Source of the DNA: Schizochytrium sp. TIO01
Lineage: Eukaryota; Sar; Bigyra; Thraustochytrida; Thraustochytriidae
NCBI GenBank assembly: GCA_004764695.1
Contig: SMSO01000031.1
Coordinates: 2,713,048-2,777,047 of the forward strand
Direction: 5' to 3'
DNA: 64,000 nucleotides
This document shows positions 10,642-22,000 of this stretch, piece after piece (position 1 is the first letter of the stretch; each line of letters starts with the position of its first letter). Made by a program: the position numbers and the translations under genes. The notes below the pieces were generated by a model. It searched no databases, had not been told where the DNA came from, and worked only from the letters and a program-made list of their open reading frames with translations.

Positions 10642-12416
10642 TTATGGTGTTTAGGTATCTATCTCCAGGTATTGTGTTAGAGCTTTCACCATTGTCTTCA
10701 ACTTCATTCAACTTCATTCAACTTCAATCACCTAAAGTTTTTCTTTCTCTGTGCCGGGGGAAAGGCACTGAGTGTCTTCCTTGCTTTGAAGGTCCCTTCT
10801 TTCTACAGAACTCGATTTAGAGCTCGAAGATAAGAAAGAAGAAACAACCTTGAATCGCGGGAGTGAGCAGGCCCAACTTACTTGTGGCCAATTCACAGAG
10901 ATCCAAGCTTCCACTGCCAAGCCCCAGGAGCCAGGAGCCAGGCACTGGGATAAGAAGAACAGGCAGGCTCCAATTGATTCATGCCTGTGTACCTATGTAT
11001 GCGAGTGTGTGTGTGTGTGCATGTATGTATTACCTAGCTTTGAAAGCTCGCTTGCCCAAACAAACGATCGTGCGTGTAGGTAGTAGGAACTACTTACCTA
11101 TTAGCTAGTGCCTGACTTTTCTCTTTTGGAGGTGGACAGGTTGTTCATAAAAAAGAGGTTCACGGCGCCAAATGGAATAGTTTCCGTGCCACTGATACGC
11201 TGAGCTGCTGAGGAGAAGGAGCAGACGGACTGCAAGCACCACTCGATCAGGTTTACAGGCCTTGGGTTCCCGGACGTGGAGGCTCACCTGACAATCTTGA
11301 ATTTTACCGGAAAGTAGCCATCAACAAGCTTCATGCAATGGAGGTGCTCTTGTTGCGGCATCGTTTCAGGATTACTTACTCAGTGATTATGTAGCAACTA
11401 GGTACCCACCATCTCGAAGCGTGTGCAAAAACCAGCATGCGCGTCTTCGGCACTTGGACTCAAGAGGGGTTCATCATCTCGCCATGCTTCGTAGCGGCAG
11501 GTTTCGCAGCCGCGTTAGTCACTCGCTCCTGGTGATAGGTAGGTAGCTAGCCCAACCGATCAGCCCATGCAGCGGCTCGAGTTAACCACACCACACTCAC
11601 AACACGAGGTTCGTTTCGGCCTCGAAAGGGAGGCGCAACTGGTTTGCATACCTCACGACTGCAGTGAATCCTCATTTGCCTATCTATGAATTGATCATCA
11701 TCGTTCCTCCTCGTTGAGTTGACATCCTCAAGATGGCTGATAAACTCGAGCTAGCTACCAAGGCAGCAAGTTCGCAAATTGCTTGAATACAGTGTACAGG
11801 AACTTGTGACTCAGGCAGTCTTGATCATGTAGCAAATTTGAGAGTCGCTGCTGCCATTGTACATAAAACGCCAGAAAAGCGGAAAATCGCCCCAATCTGC
11901 ATGATTTTCACGGTCCGCTCCGGGGTTGGACAAGTCTGGCCCCAGCGTTCTCGGGGCCACTGGAAATTATACCTTCTGCTCCCAAGTCGCGCATAATGAA
12001 TACTGCATATCCTCAAGTTGGGAAGGTCTTCAACAACAGATAATCTTTTTTTATTTTTTCGACTGGGTGCTTCTTAGCTTTTTAGTTTTTTTAGTTTTCT
12101 GTAGTAGAAAAGTGTCACGGGTACTACACTTAAAGCAACATTAGTTTCTGTTTTGTTTTAATTTTTTACTCTAGGTTCAAGGTCTTGCTGTTACTACGAC
12201 TATAATGTGGATTGGTGACATCTTCCTAATCTGAAGCTCGCAGTTTCTTTGTCTCAAGATAGATAGTTATTTGAGCAACCATCCGAAAGAAATTTTTTGT
12301 TTTTAAATTAATATATATGATAGATATACTTTTTAATTAAAATATAGTGCTTGTGAGGCTATCTCTTTTTGTCCCAAACTTGAATACTGGTAGTACAGTA
12401 CTACGCAAAATGCTAC

Positions 12417-12674
12417 CTAAGATGCGCCATGACCTAGCCAAAAAGGAAAGGGACCTGCTCTGTAAGATTGACAAGAGGATTTACAGCTAATGTCTGTAGG
12501 CGGCGACTCAGGTTCCGAGATATCGTCAACTACTTCAAGTTCTGCAGAATTAATGCCAGGTGGCTCTGATTCGACATTTTCCCGGAAGAAGCCAAAACAG
12601 CTAAGTGATTCATTGGGTCTCATAGCTGTCGCGTGATCATGCTGTGCAGTGGTGTTAGGGCACCAAGCAAACAT
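12417..12674 (-). CDS. Possible small hypothetical protein or exon (85 residues)
   Basis: The frame starts with ATG at 12674 and ends at TAG. Its composition looks protein-like (Ser/Pro/Glu-rich, one cluster of acidic residues near 12520), unlike surrounding AT-rich DNA. No motif is recognised. A GTAAAT at 12485-12490 could be a donor, making this a first exon rather than a complete gene. It could also be a chance ORF. Confidence 0.3.
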   Translation of the reverse strand: MFAWCPNTTAQHDHATAMRPNESLSCFGFFRENVESEPPGINSAELEVVDDISEPESPPTDISCKSSCQSYRAGPFPFWLGHGAS

Positions 12675-13029
12675 GATTTTGCGGATGAACTCTTTTCTTA
12701 AACTTTTTTTTTTTTCTTTTTTAAAAATTAAAAATATTTTTTAAATAAAAATAACAATAGTGATAAAAGAAGTCCCACTGAAGCTGGCGAACGATGGTAG
12801 GAAATCAAAAATGATCATTTTATAGGTAATTACAGGATCAAATATTTCGTTGACAGTAGAAAAGGGTGGATAAATATACCATTGGTTCATGTAAAAAATC
12901 GAAACGATTATCATACCGGCTGGTCATTGAAGCTGAGAAGAAATATAAGTGTTGAACACTGATTGTTGTGAATGACATGGTTCTCAATTTTAACCGAGTT
13001 TTCTACAGTTCCAAATACGCCTAGAGATC
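12675..13029. other. AT-rich intergenic spacer
   Basis: Contains T- and A-homopolymer runs (12705-12760) and the 3' flank of the giant Ig-protein gene. No gene is seen. Confidence 0.5.
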
Positions 13030-16000
13030 TTAGACAATCTGCATTTCAATATCTTCTTGGTTGTTTTGCATTCGAGAATGCTCTTGGTTCGTCTTTTCTA
13101 CAGAAACGGCACCTCCTATCGAGGTTGTCTCACTTCTCTTTGCGGCTCGTCGAGATATGACTGAAGTTGGTCGATACGGCGGACCCCTAGTTTTGTCACC
13201 TCTTGTACTACTCTTCGACAAAACTTTAGATGGTCCAGACTCATATTCGACGCGGTTGTCATTCTGCACATTGATAACTGAGGATGATGTTTCCTCAATG
13301 GACTTGACGGAATCAGCCACAGATGTATCCGCGTGGGAACCCGAGGACAACTTGGGTGGAGTAAGTTCCGCATGATACCGTGAAAGTACTGAAGAACTTC
13401 GTCGAACCCGGAGAGATGAAAGCTTCTCATTTATCGGCGTGGTTATGTGTCCAATTGGTTTGGGGGGCTCTGCCGCCTGAAGTAGAGTCATGCCTGGATT
13501 ATCTAATTCAACTTTCTCCGTCGTTTGATTTACATAAACATCCACACCATGACGAAAGTGCATGTGGTCTTTCAAAGCTTTACACCACCGCACCTGCTCC
13601 TCAGGTGATGTTGCAAAGGTCAAGGACTGCAGCTTTTCTGTGTGCTTGCGATCCCAAAACTTAATCGTTACTAACTTGGAGGCAGACCCCTGGACTTCGG
13701 CAACACGAGACAGTTTTATAGAGCGAAGTTTTCCAGCATAATGATGAGCGCCATCTTTGGCTTTCACCATTGTCTCAAAAATAGCCAGCTCGTCTCTTTC
13801 CGGAAATAACGTGCCATAAACACTGCTTTTGTCGACCTCAAGACGGACCCAGCCTTCGCAAGCTACACGATAACCTACTGCGCCGGATAAAGTACCAACA
13901 ATAAGGCCTTGGACTCCCGATACAGAGGTTACCGAGGTACCAGAGGAAGAGCATGTCGATACACTTGGTTCTTCGTCAATAACCATGCCTGGGAGGCTAC
14001 TTGCAATGCTGTCCGTGGACACCCCACTCTGAGGGCTCTTTACAGATTGAGGAGAAGACATTAATTTGTACAGAAGACCTGTAGATTTTGACGCATTTGG
14101 TGAAGCGATGGATGCCAGCTCAATGACAACGCGTTCATCCTTGTTAGGCTTCGTGTTATTCTGTACAGAACGTCCACATTGTAAACGTGCGCCGGTACTC
14201 TCCGCAATAGCTTCAGCCCACTCCATAGCGGCATGCTGCGTGTCGCACATGAACTCGACACGTTGAAGACCCATGGAGCGGTCACGAGGCTGGTTTCGAG
14301 CATAGCGATGACGCACGTGCGGGTAGTCTAGAGCATCAACTGCTTCCTCATCAAGAGAAGAACGCGTGCTCATACCGTCTTCGATATCAGCATACCCATG
14401 TTGAGCTTCCCGCTCTTGCAGGCGATACAGTAAGTCAAATCGCCACCCCCCATGTTTTGCTGATTTCTTCCCTTTAACCAAGACAGCCTCTACATGGCGT
14501 AAGTTAAGTCGGCCAAGCTCTTGTGGCCTTAGCAGGTGAGATTTGGAGTTTCCCTCTGACCATGCTTCAGTATCATTGTTATAGTAAAATATATCAAGAC
14601 CTTGTTTTGAAGCGTACCAGTGTTGCCAAATTTGTTGACCATTATAACCATTCTCAGAACGCTTCCATAACCAACCGAAGGGGAATCCTTTCTTTGCATT
14701 CTGCATGGAAGATAATTTAAGTGGGTTCAAACTTGGACCAAAACGAGCACTGTTGTTCATAAGCAATTGAAGATTTGTTTCGTCACGTATTTGCCTATAC
14801 TTGTGACGAGCATAGCCAACCAAGGCGCTCGTTAAACAACATGTGAAAAGAAGACCAAATATGAAGCCTGGCCAAAATACACTCTTCTTCACGATCTGAG
14901 TGATGGTATTAGTGGCGCCACTCGTGTCGTCGTCTGAAGAATCTGCCATGTTTGATATTGGGATCCACTGTGTAGGTATGCAAGTCCCTTGAGATGTCAT
15001 ACGTGCGTCCCCACTACACTCTGTACATGCCTCTCCGGAGTACCCAGCTTGGCAAACACAGCGCCCTAGCCCTGTGTGACATACCCCGTGCCCTGAACAA
15101 TTCAAAGGACACCACAAAACAGCTTCGGGTAAAACGCAGTCTGATGGGCAACAACCTTTATCTGTGCAGCGTTCTCCAACTTCGCAGACGTCGTTGCCAC
15201 AATAACCGACAGCCAAAGTCGTGGCACTAGACACGTTGAGAACAGACTTAAGAACAGTTGTCCAGGTGCTCTGATTCGAGATTCGAAGCCAAGGCATCAT
15301 ACTCGATGGAGCAAGCTCAACTTTTGCGTTGACAGTCAGGATATCGCCAGATAATGATCCTTCATTGCTGAGAATCCGTCTCTCCTTAGTAGTTGTGGTA
15401 CTCACTTCAGCTGAGATGAGCGACCACGACACATTTCGTGGCATATTTGTTGTTAATTCCTCGATAAGAGATACTTCAACATCCAAACGTTGCTGGTCTT
15501 CGCGAAGCGACGCCTCGAGAGTACTTGAATACAAGCCAATAATGCTAACAGAAGCAGAACAGGAGCTGCCAGTTCCGTCGCATATACCACAACGATCTAG
15601 CAGTCCGCTCAAGCAGCACAAACCTTCAGCATCGAGCAAAGTTTCGCAGCATTTGCCCTGAGCATCAATTGTAATCCCAGCGCCATTGCAAGTTCCACAT
15701 GCATCGATACTGCCACTTGCGCAGCAGCTTCCTTCAAAATCAAGTACGCCAGTCGAACAGCATGTACCTTGAGCAGTTAATGTGGCACTTGACAAATCAC
15801 AGCAACCACCGTTGATGTCCAGTACTTGTTCATCCCCTATACATATAGTTTCGTTAGTAGTTTCAGAGCAATCTTCGCCGGACCAGCCTTTATCACAAAC
15901 ACAAGTTGAAGCAGCCGCATTGTCACATCTCCCATGAGGACCACAGTTGGTTTGACATGTTTCCACACAGCTCGAAGAACAAGTTTGTACAGCGTACGGC

Positions 16001-19000
16001 TTTGTCAAATTTGCGCAAGCAAGGTCAGCGGTAACTTCTCCATAGCGATTTACGCACAGAACATCTCGTTCTTGCTGCATTAAGGAGCAAGAACCAACAA
16101 TATCAACAGTTGTTGCTGTGCAATTCCTCCATGCACCGATACTCCAATAATACCAGACACCAATTGATCTGTAAGGCAATTGGCTAGTGGAAGATATCAC
16201 CGTTCCAGGAACACATGCTTGCGTTAAATTTGGGCGACTTGTGGAGCTACAAGTAGAAGATGATTCACCTGTTGAATATGTAATACATTCTGCGCTTCGC
16301 TGTGCTATATTTGTCGTGCGGTCGCAAACCCAGTCACTGACTGACCAAACATCTGTACACAAAGAAGTAGACAGAATATCTGATGAGAGTGTTGATACGC
16401 TATCGCATTTTGGTGTTCCTAGTAGATAGCCTGAAGCTCTCTCAAAGCACATATTGGGCGCGCTACGATACCATACAGGAGAGCATGAATTTGACGATGC
16501 TCCCGTCACGACGCTCATGAAACGCATTGTGGCGTCTAAGCATCCGGTGCTACAAATTTGTGTTGTTTCAGGAGTTGCACTGCTACAGCGAGATGTACTA
16601 ACTATAGAGCTACCTGCATCAATACAGTTTACAGTTCTAGTTCGTTCAGTACCACAAATTTGAGAAGCACAGAAAGCAGCTTGATCAAGATCTTCACCTA
16701 AGCTCCATGAACTTACATTCCAGTGAGTGGAAAGGCTACTGCACTCTTCTACCTGTTCAGAGGTACAAGGAATTTTCGATACAGGAAGGGGTGAAAATTT
16801 AAGGCACTTAGAAATATCATGCTCAATTTCCATCCAAGCATAGCTTTCGCTCCCATAGGATGCAAAGGCAGCTCCAATCCCGTAACCAACGCAACGAACA
16901 TTTCTATTTTGCTGAGGTTCTGATGAGCAATCACAGTCATTTGAACTGATGGATTCAAAATGATACGGTAAGACAACCTCAATTTGGTCTGACTGTGTTG
17001 TAGTCTGAGTGTCTGCCCCTATGACTACCTGTAGATTCCCAAGACCTGGTTCAGTTCGTTCATCTACTGCCCACTGGTATAAAACTTGTTTCTCATCTGA
17101 GCTCGAGCTAGAACCTTGCAATTTTTCCAGTGTAGTTGAGATTACTGTGGTAGATGTTTCGTTTAAGCTGTTTGCCACATTTTCAAAAGAGAGGCGGACT
17201 GGTGTTGAGCCACCTCCCGGAAGGTAGCCCTTGACAGTGATGATTACAAGGTGCTCATAGTAGCCTCCTTTAATGAAAGGAGCCAAAACTGGAGCTACTG
17301 GACTAATAAATGTCACATCTAGAACATTGAGATATGTACGTATTGTTGTTGTTGCGCCGTCATTGTCAGTTACAGCAAGAACAAAGGCATACAGACCAAC
17401 AACAGGCTCAGTTACGCGAACGATTGAGGTGTTGCTACCAACCAGAGCAACACTCTCTGCAGCCTCTACTGAGCCATCAACAGAAGCAAGCGACCAACGA
17501 TAGCTTACAATCGATCCACCTGAGTCAATATCATAAGATGCTCTGCCATCGAGTTGTGCTGGGTAGCTTTCAAGACTCACCGTTGCATTTGGAGCCACGG
17601 CTACTGGGGCAGTATTGACAACAACTGTCACCTCATCAGAATTTGTACACCCATAAGCTCCTGTGACTGTAAGTCGAAAAATATATTCCCCGGCGACAGT
17701 CATTCCAAGCACCCCAGTTGTTCCATTAGTCGGCGAGGTGAGTTGCACACGGCCTGATTCAAGTGTAGGATGAGACACAACTTCCCACGAATACTTGATT
17801 GCATTCTTTGAAGCAGATGCATACAATTGCGTATATGTCCTTGGTAGAGTCACAGAGTGTCGAGGTGAGGACCCTGCGGCATCTGCTGCCGCAGTTGGGC
17901 CTTCATTGACATCTAGCCTAGCAGCTGAAGATCTGTATGCACCAGCTACATTGGTGGCAATGAAGGCATAGTAGCCTTCATTCGAATTATCCGGATCAGC
18001 AATTTTGAATATAGGATCTGTGGTTTGCCACGCTGCAGTTGAAGTGAATATTGAACTAGCCTCAGAGTATGTTGAACTAAAGTACCAAGCATAATGGATT
18101 GGAGATGTCCCAGAAATATTCACCTCTTGTTCAAATACATTTCCTGGGCATGCAGTCCGCAAAGTGTCAGGCCAGGTACTCGCATCTTCTAAAGTCGGAA
18201 CCTTTGTCACATTAACGTCAATTGCCACTGAACTGGTCATGCCCAGACTATTGCTGACTACACAATAATAGGAACCTGCGGCTGAATTATGAATATCATT
18301 AAGAAGCAATATACATGGTACATTTGCTTCCGTACAATTCGAAGGAGTTTGACGATACGCGTCACCATCAATAATCACAGCTTGTGTTATATCGGATGAC
18401 TCTTCATACTTGTACCATTGAAATGTCAAAGGCTCTAGTCCAGAAGCTACAACGCTAAGTGAAAGATCGTCACCTGGATTTGTCTCAACGCTAGTGTTTG
18501 TGGCTTTAGGTTCTTGCTCTGTGATTCGTGGTGAATCGAAGACTCCGAGACTAGCCCATCTTGACTGTGCGCAGTCTGCTTCGTTGCAGGCATTGCATGA
18601 ATATAAACCCTCGTCCACATTACTAGAGTTTATGATAGTCATCACAATGTCACTAAGCCCAGCGTTGGTTTGATAAGTTCCAATAGCATCACTAAACATA
18701 GACGAGTTCCTCATTTCAATTGCTTCAATATCTGCGCCGAGGGACTCGGTGTAGTACCAAGTTACTGTGAAAGGTGGTGTTCCAGAAGTAAGCTCACATT
18801 GGAAGGAGCTATTATACGTAGGTAAGCGTGTCATGTCCTCAGGTGTACTAGCATTGATGATCGGAGGAAGAACAACAGTAACTTCAAGAGCTTCCGAAAT
18901 AGCACCTTGAGGTTTCGCCGAATTTTTAACTCTACAGGTATAAGAACCAGTATGAGTAGTACTCACAGCATCCGTAATCAATAGCTGTGACGTGTAATCA

Positions 19001-22000
19001 TCCTCGGAGCTAAGAGCGTAACTAGATGTCCCCGAAACGTTGTCTGTAGCTGCGTCTTCCAATACATCTAGTGCAGATCCGTCTTTAAGCCACGTGAATG
19101 TTAAAGGTGTTGAACCAGAACCTTTGCAAATCAATTGAGCCGTGCCACCCGTCAAAATACGACCATCAGTTGGCACCATCGTTACCGAGTCTATCTGTGC
19201 AGGTGCATTCACAGCAATTGTAATAGGAATAGACGTATCACTTCCAAGTCGATTGGAGACGCGTACGAAAATAGATCCTTCCTCACTGGGTGCGAATTTG
19301 AAACTTGGGGAATTCCCAGTCTGGCTTACAGCACCATTCAGGTACCATGTGTAATTTAAGGGCGCGATACCTGAAGCTAGAACTGTTAGATTTACCTGTT
19401 GCAACGGATCGACAGTCAATGAACCACCTTCAGCAATGGGTGACATACTTAAAATTGTAGGTGGATCGCGAACTGACAACTTTCCAACAGTTTTAGAAGC
19501 TGAGCCAGCCGAATTGGTGGCATAGCATATATAGATTCCTTCATCATTCTGGCTCACATTGGTCAGAGCTAAAGTAAAACCGGTTTGGCCGGATACAATA
19601 GTACTACTTGTTGAAGAGGAGCTGGATTTATGCCTCCAGGTGACGGACTTAACAGCAGGATCCGCAGTTACATTGCACGAAAAGGATACGTTTGCGCCAG
19701 GGTCTACAGTTTTGGTCACTTCGCTGGAAATAATTACGGGGGGATCATTTACTGTTACGCTTACAAAGTCGCTCGATACATTTCCAAGATAATTTTCGAC
19801 GGAAAGTAAATAAACCCCTTGCTCTGATTCTTTAATGTCTTGAATCTGTAGAATGCTTTCAAAATAGGCCAGTGATGTTACATTTTCTTGCATCACCACA
19901 TCTGAGCCACCAACCCCTCGACGATACCACTTGTAAGTCATTGGAGGCGCTCCTGATACTGTGCACGAGAGTGTTGCCGTCTTGGACGGATCAGCTGTTA
20001 CATTGATTGGCTGGTTAATGATTTCTGGTGCTCGCGCAATGTGAAGGTTGGCAGCATCACTTAGCACACCTGTCACGGAATTCAGATGATTTGTTGCTCG
20101 GCAGTCATAACTTCCTTCATCCGCAGTCGTAACATTGAGCAGTACTAGCGTGCTGAGGGTGGCACTAGCACTGTCAATGTCTATCCCATCTTTTCGCCAC
20201 TGATACGACATTGGCGTTGCGCCAGCCACTACTACAGTAAAACTAACATTCGAATTCGGCTCAGCAAAAACGTCCAAAGGACTCAAAACAATAGTGGGCG
20301 GGTCATTCACGTCAAGACGCATGGCACTTGATATTGCCTCCCCTATGTCACTTAAAACTTGGCAATAGTAGTTTCCCTCATCGCTTGTTGCTACATTGGA
20401 GATTACCAACTGACTGCTGGTATCATCTGAAGTCACCGCTCCTTTCTCAACTTCCGTGAGATTCCCAGAGTCATTGTCACCATCTTGAAGCCATGTGAAA
20501 GAAAGGGGACCAGTTCCATTAGCCTCGCACTTTAGTGTTATCGTGCCACCAGGATCAACTTTCTTAGTTGTGTTGGAGGTAGGGGAAACTATTTGAGGAG
20601 GATCATTCACGGTTAGCATAACATTCACAGACTGAGTAACATTCAGATAATTGTACACAGTTACCGAATAAAGTCCCTCATTTACTTCTTCTGCTGCTTC
20701 AAATGTAAGGTTGGCCAGTGTATAATTATTTTCACTTATATAATCACCGTCCTTCATCCACAGATATGCCAGAGGCCTTGCTCCAATTGCCTCTACAGTA
20801 AACACTGCTCGCTCTCCCGGATTTACAGTTAGAGATTGAGGCTGGGTTATGATAATCGGAGGTGTGTTGACAACAATCTCGAGACTCTCACTTTCCGCTG
20901 ATCCTGCTCCATTAGTGGCAACGCATGTATAATCACCAGCATGCTGCGTTGCAGTAATATTAGTGAAAACGTGAGTTTGCGCTTCAGACACAACAACACC
21001 ATTCAGCTCAATTGCATAAGTAACATTTTCTCCAACCGAGTCGCATGCAAGTGTAAAGTTTTCAGTTGAACTTTCATTTACACCGTTTTCTAAAACGCTC
21101 GCGGGGCTTACAGAGATTGTTACATTCGATGGAATATCCATGATATCTAGATATGTCGCATTAGAGGTGGCATTGTTGACCATATTTCCTACTATACATC
21201 GGTAGTTTCCCTGATCTGCCTCTGTCAAGTTATTAATATTGAGCTTGAAGTATGTTGCATCAATCTCGTTTCCAGAAGTCGCAGCTGCTCTAGAGTATTG
21301 TGTCCATGTAGTTGAGCCTTCGACCTGTCTCTCCCAGTATACTTCCATAGGAAAGGAGCCTGTAGCCGAGCACAAAAGTGACGTATTCAGGCCTGGTACA
21401 CCTATTGTTGGCTTTGGATCAGATGCAATAACCACTGGATTATAGACATTAACGAATGCTGTGTTGCTCCTCACCGATGATACCTTATTGGAGGCAATAC
21501 ATGTATAGTTTCCTTGATCTGTTTCTGCAACACTTGAGTATCTTAGAACAGCATCAGTTGACGTTAAAGTCGTGTTTCCAAACATCCATCTATACGTAAT
21601 GGGAGTGGATCCAGACGCAGTACAATTCAGCACTATATTTTCTCCAGGAATTAAATCAAGGTTTGTTAGGTTTTGGTCTATCGTAGGGGCAAATAAAACT
21701 TCAATAGACTTTGTTGCACATGCTGCTAGTCCTAAGCTGTCCGTAACTCGAAGACTGTATTCGAAAGTCCCGGGAACACCTAGGCTACTGATCTTTGTAG
21801 TTGCGGAGTTTGGAGAAGAAATTTGACCTGCACTTGACGAAGCTCCACTAGGACTATCTACCAGAGTCCACAAGTATGAAGATATTGTTGAGCCATATAG
21901 TGCCTTTGAAGCAGATCCTGTCAGCTCAACTTGACTAGCTGGGTATGCCACACTCGTGGTGGAGTTTCCAACATCAATTTGAGGTAGACCAGCGTCTACA

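Larger units (their letters stand above)
8795..12416. other. Microsatellite-rich region, possible long 5' leader/intron
   Basis: 3.6 kb with no convincing gene. It contains ACTG/ACTA (8941-8980), GA (9059-9081), TTTC (9305-9351), GATC/GGCC (9427-9464), a 12-bp tandem repeat (9641-9710), GATC (10268-10290), TTTG (10603-10641), a 10-bp repeat (10698-10730) and GT (11004-11019). The missing first exon of the stum-like gene must lie on the minus strand in or beyond this stretch. Possible donors are GTGAGT at 8896, GTAAGT at 10881 and GTAAGT near 11096, none with a clear ATG-bearing exon. Confidence 0.6.
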
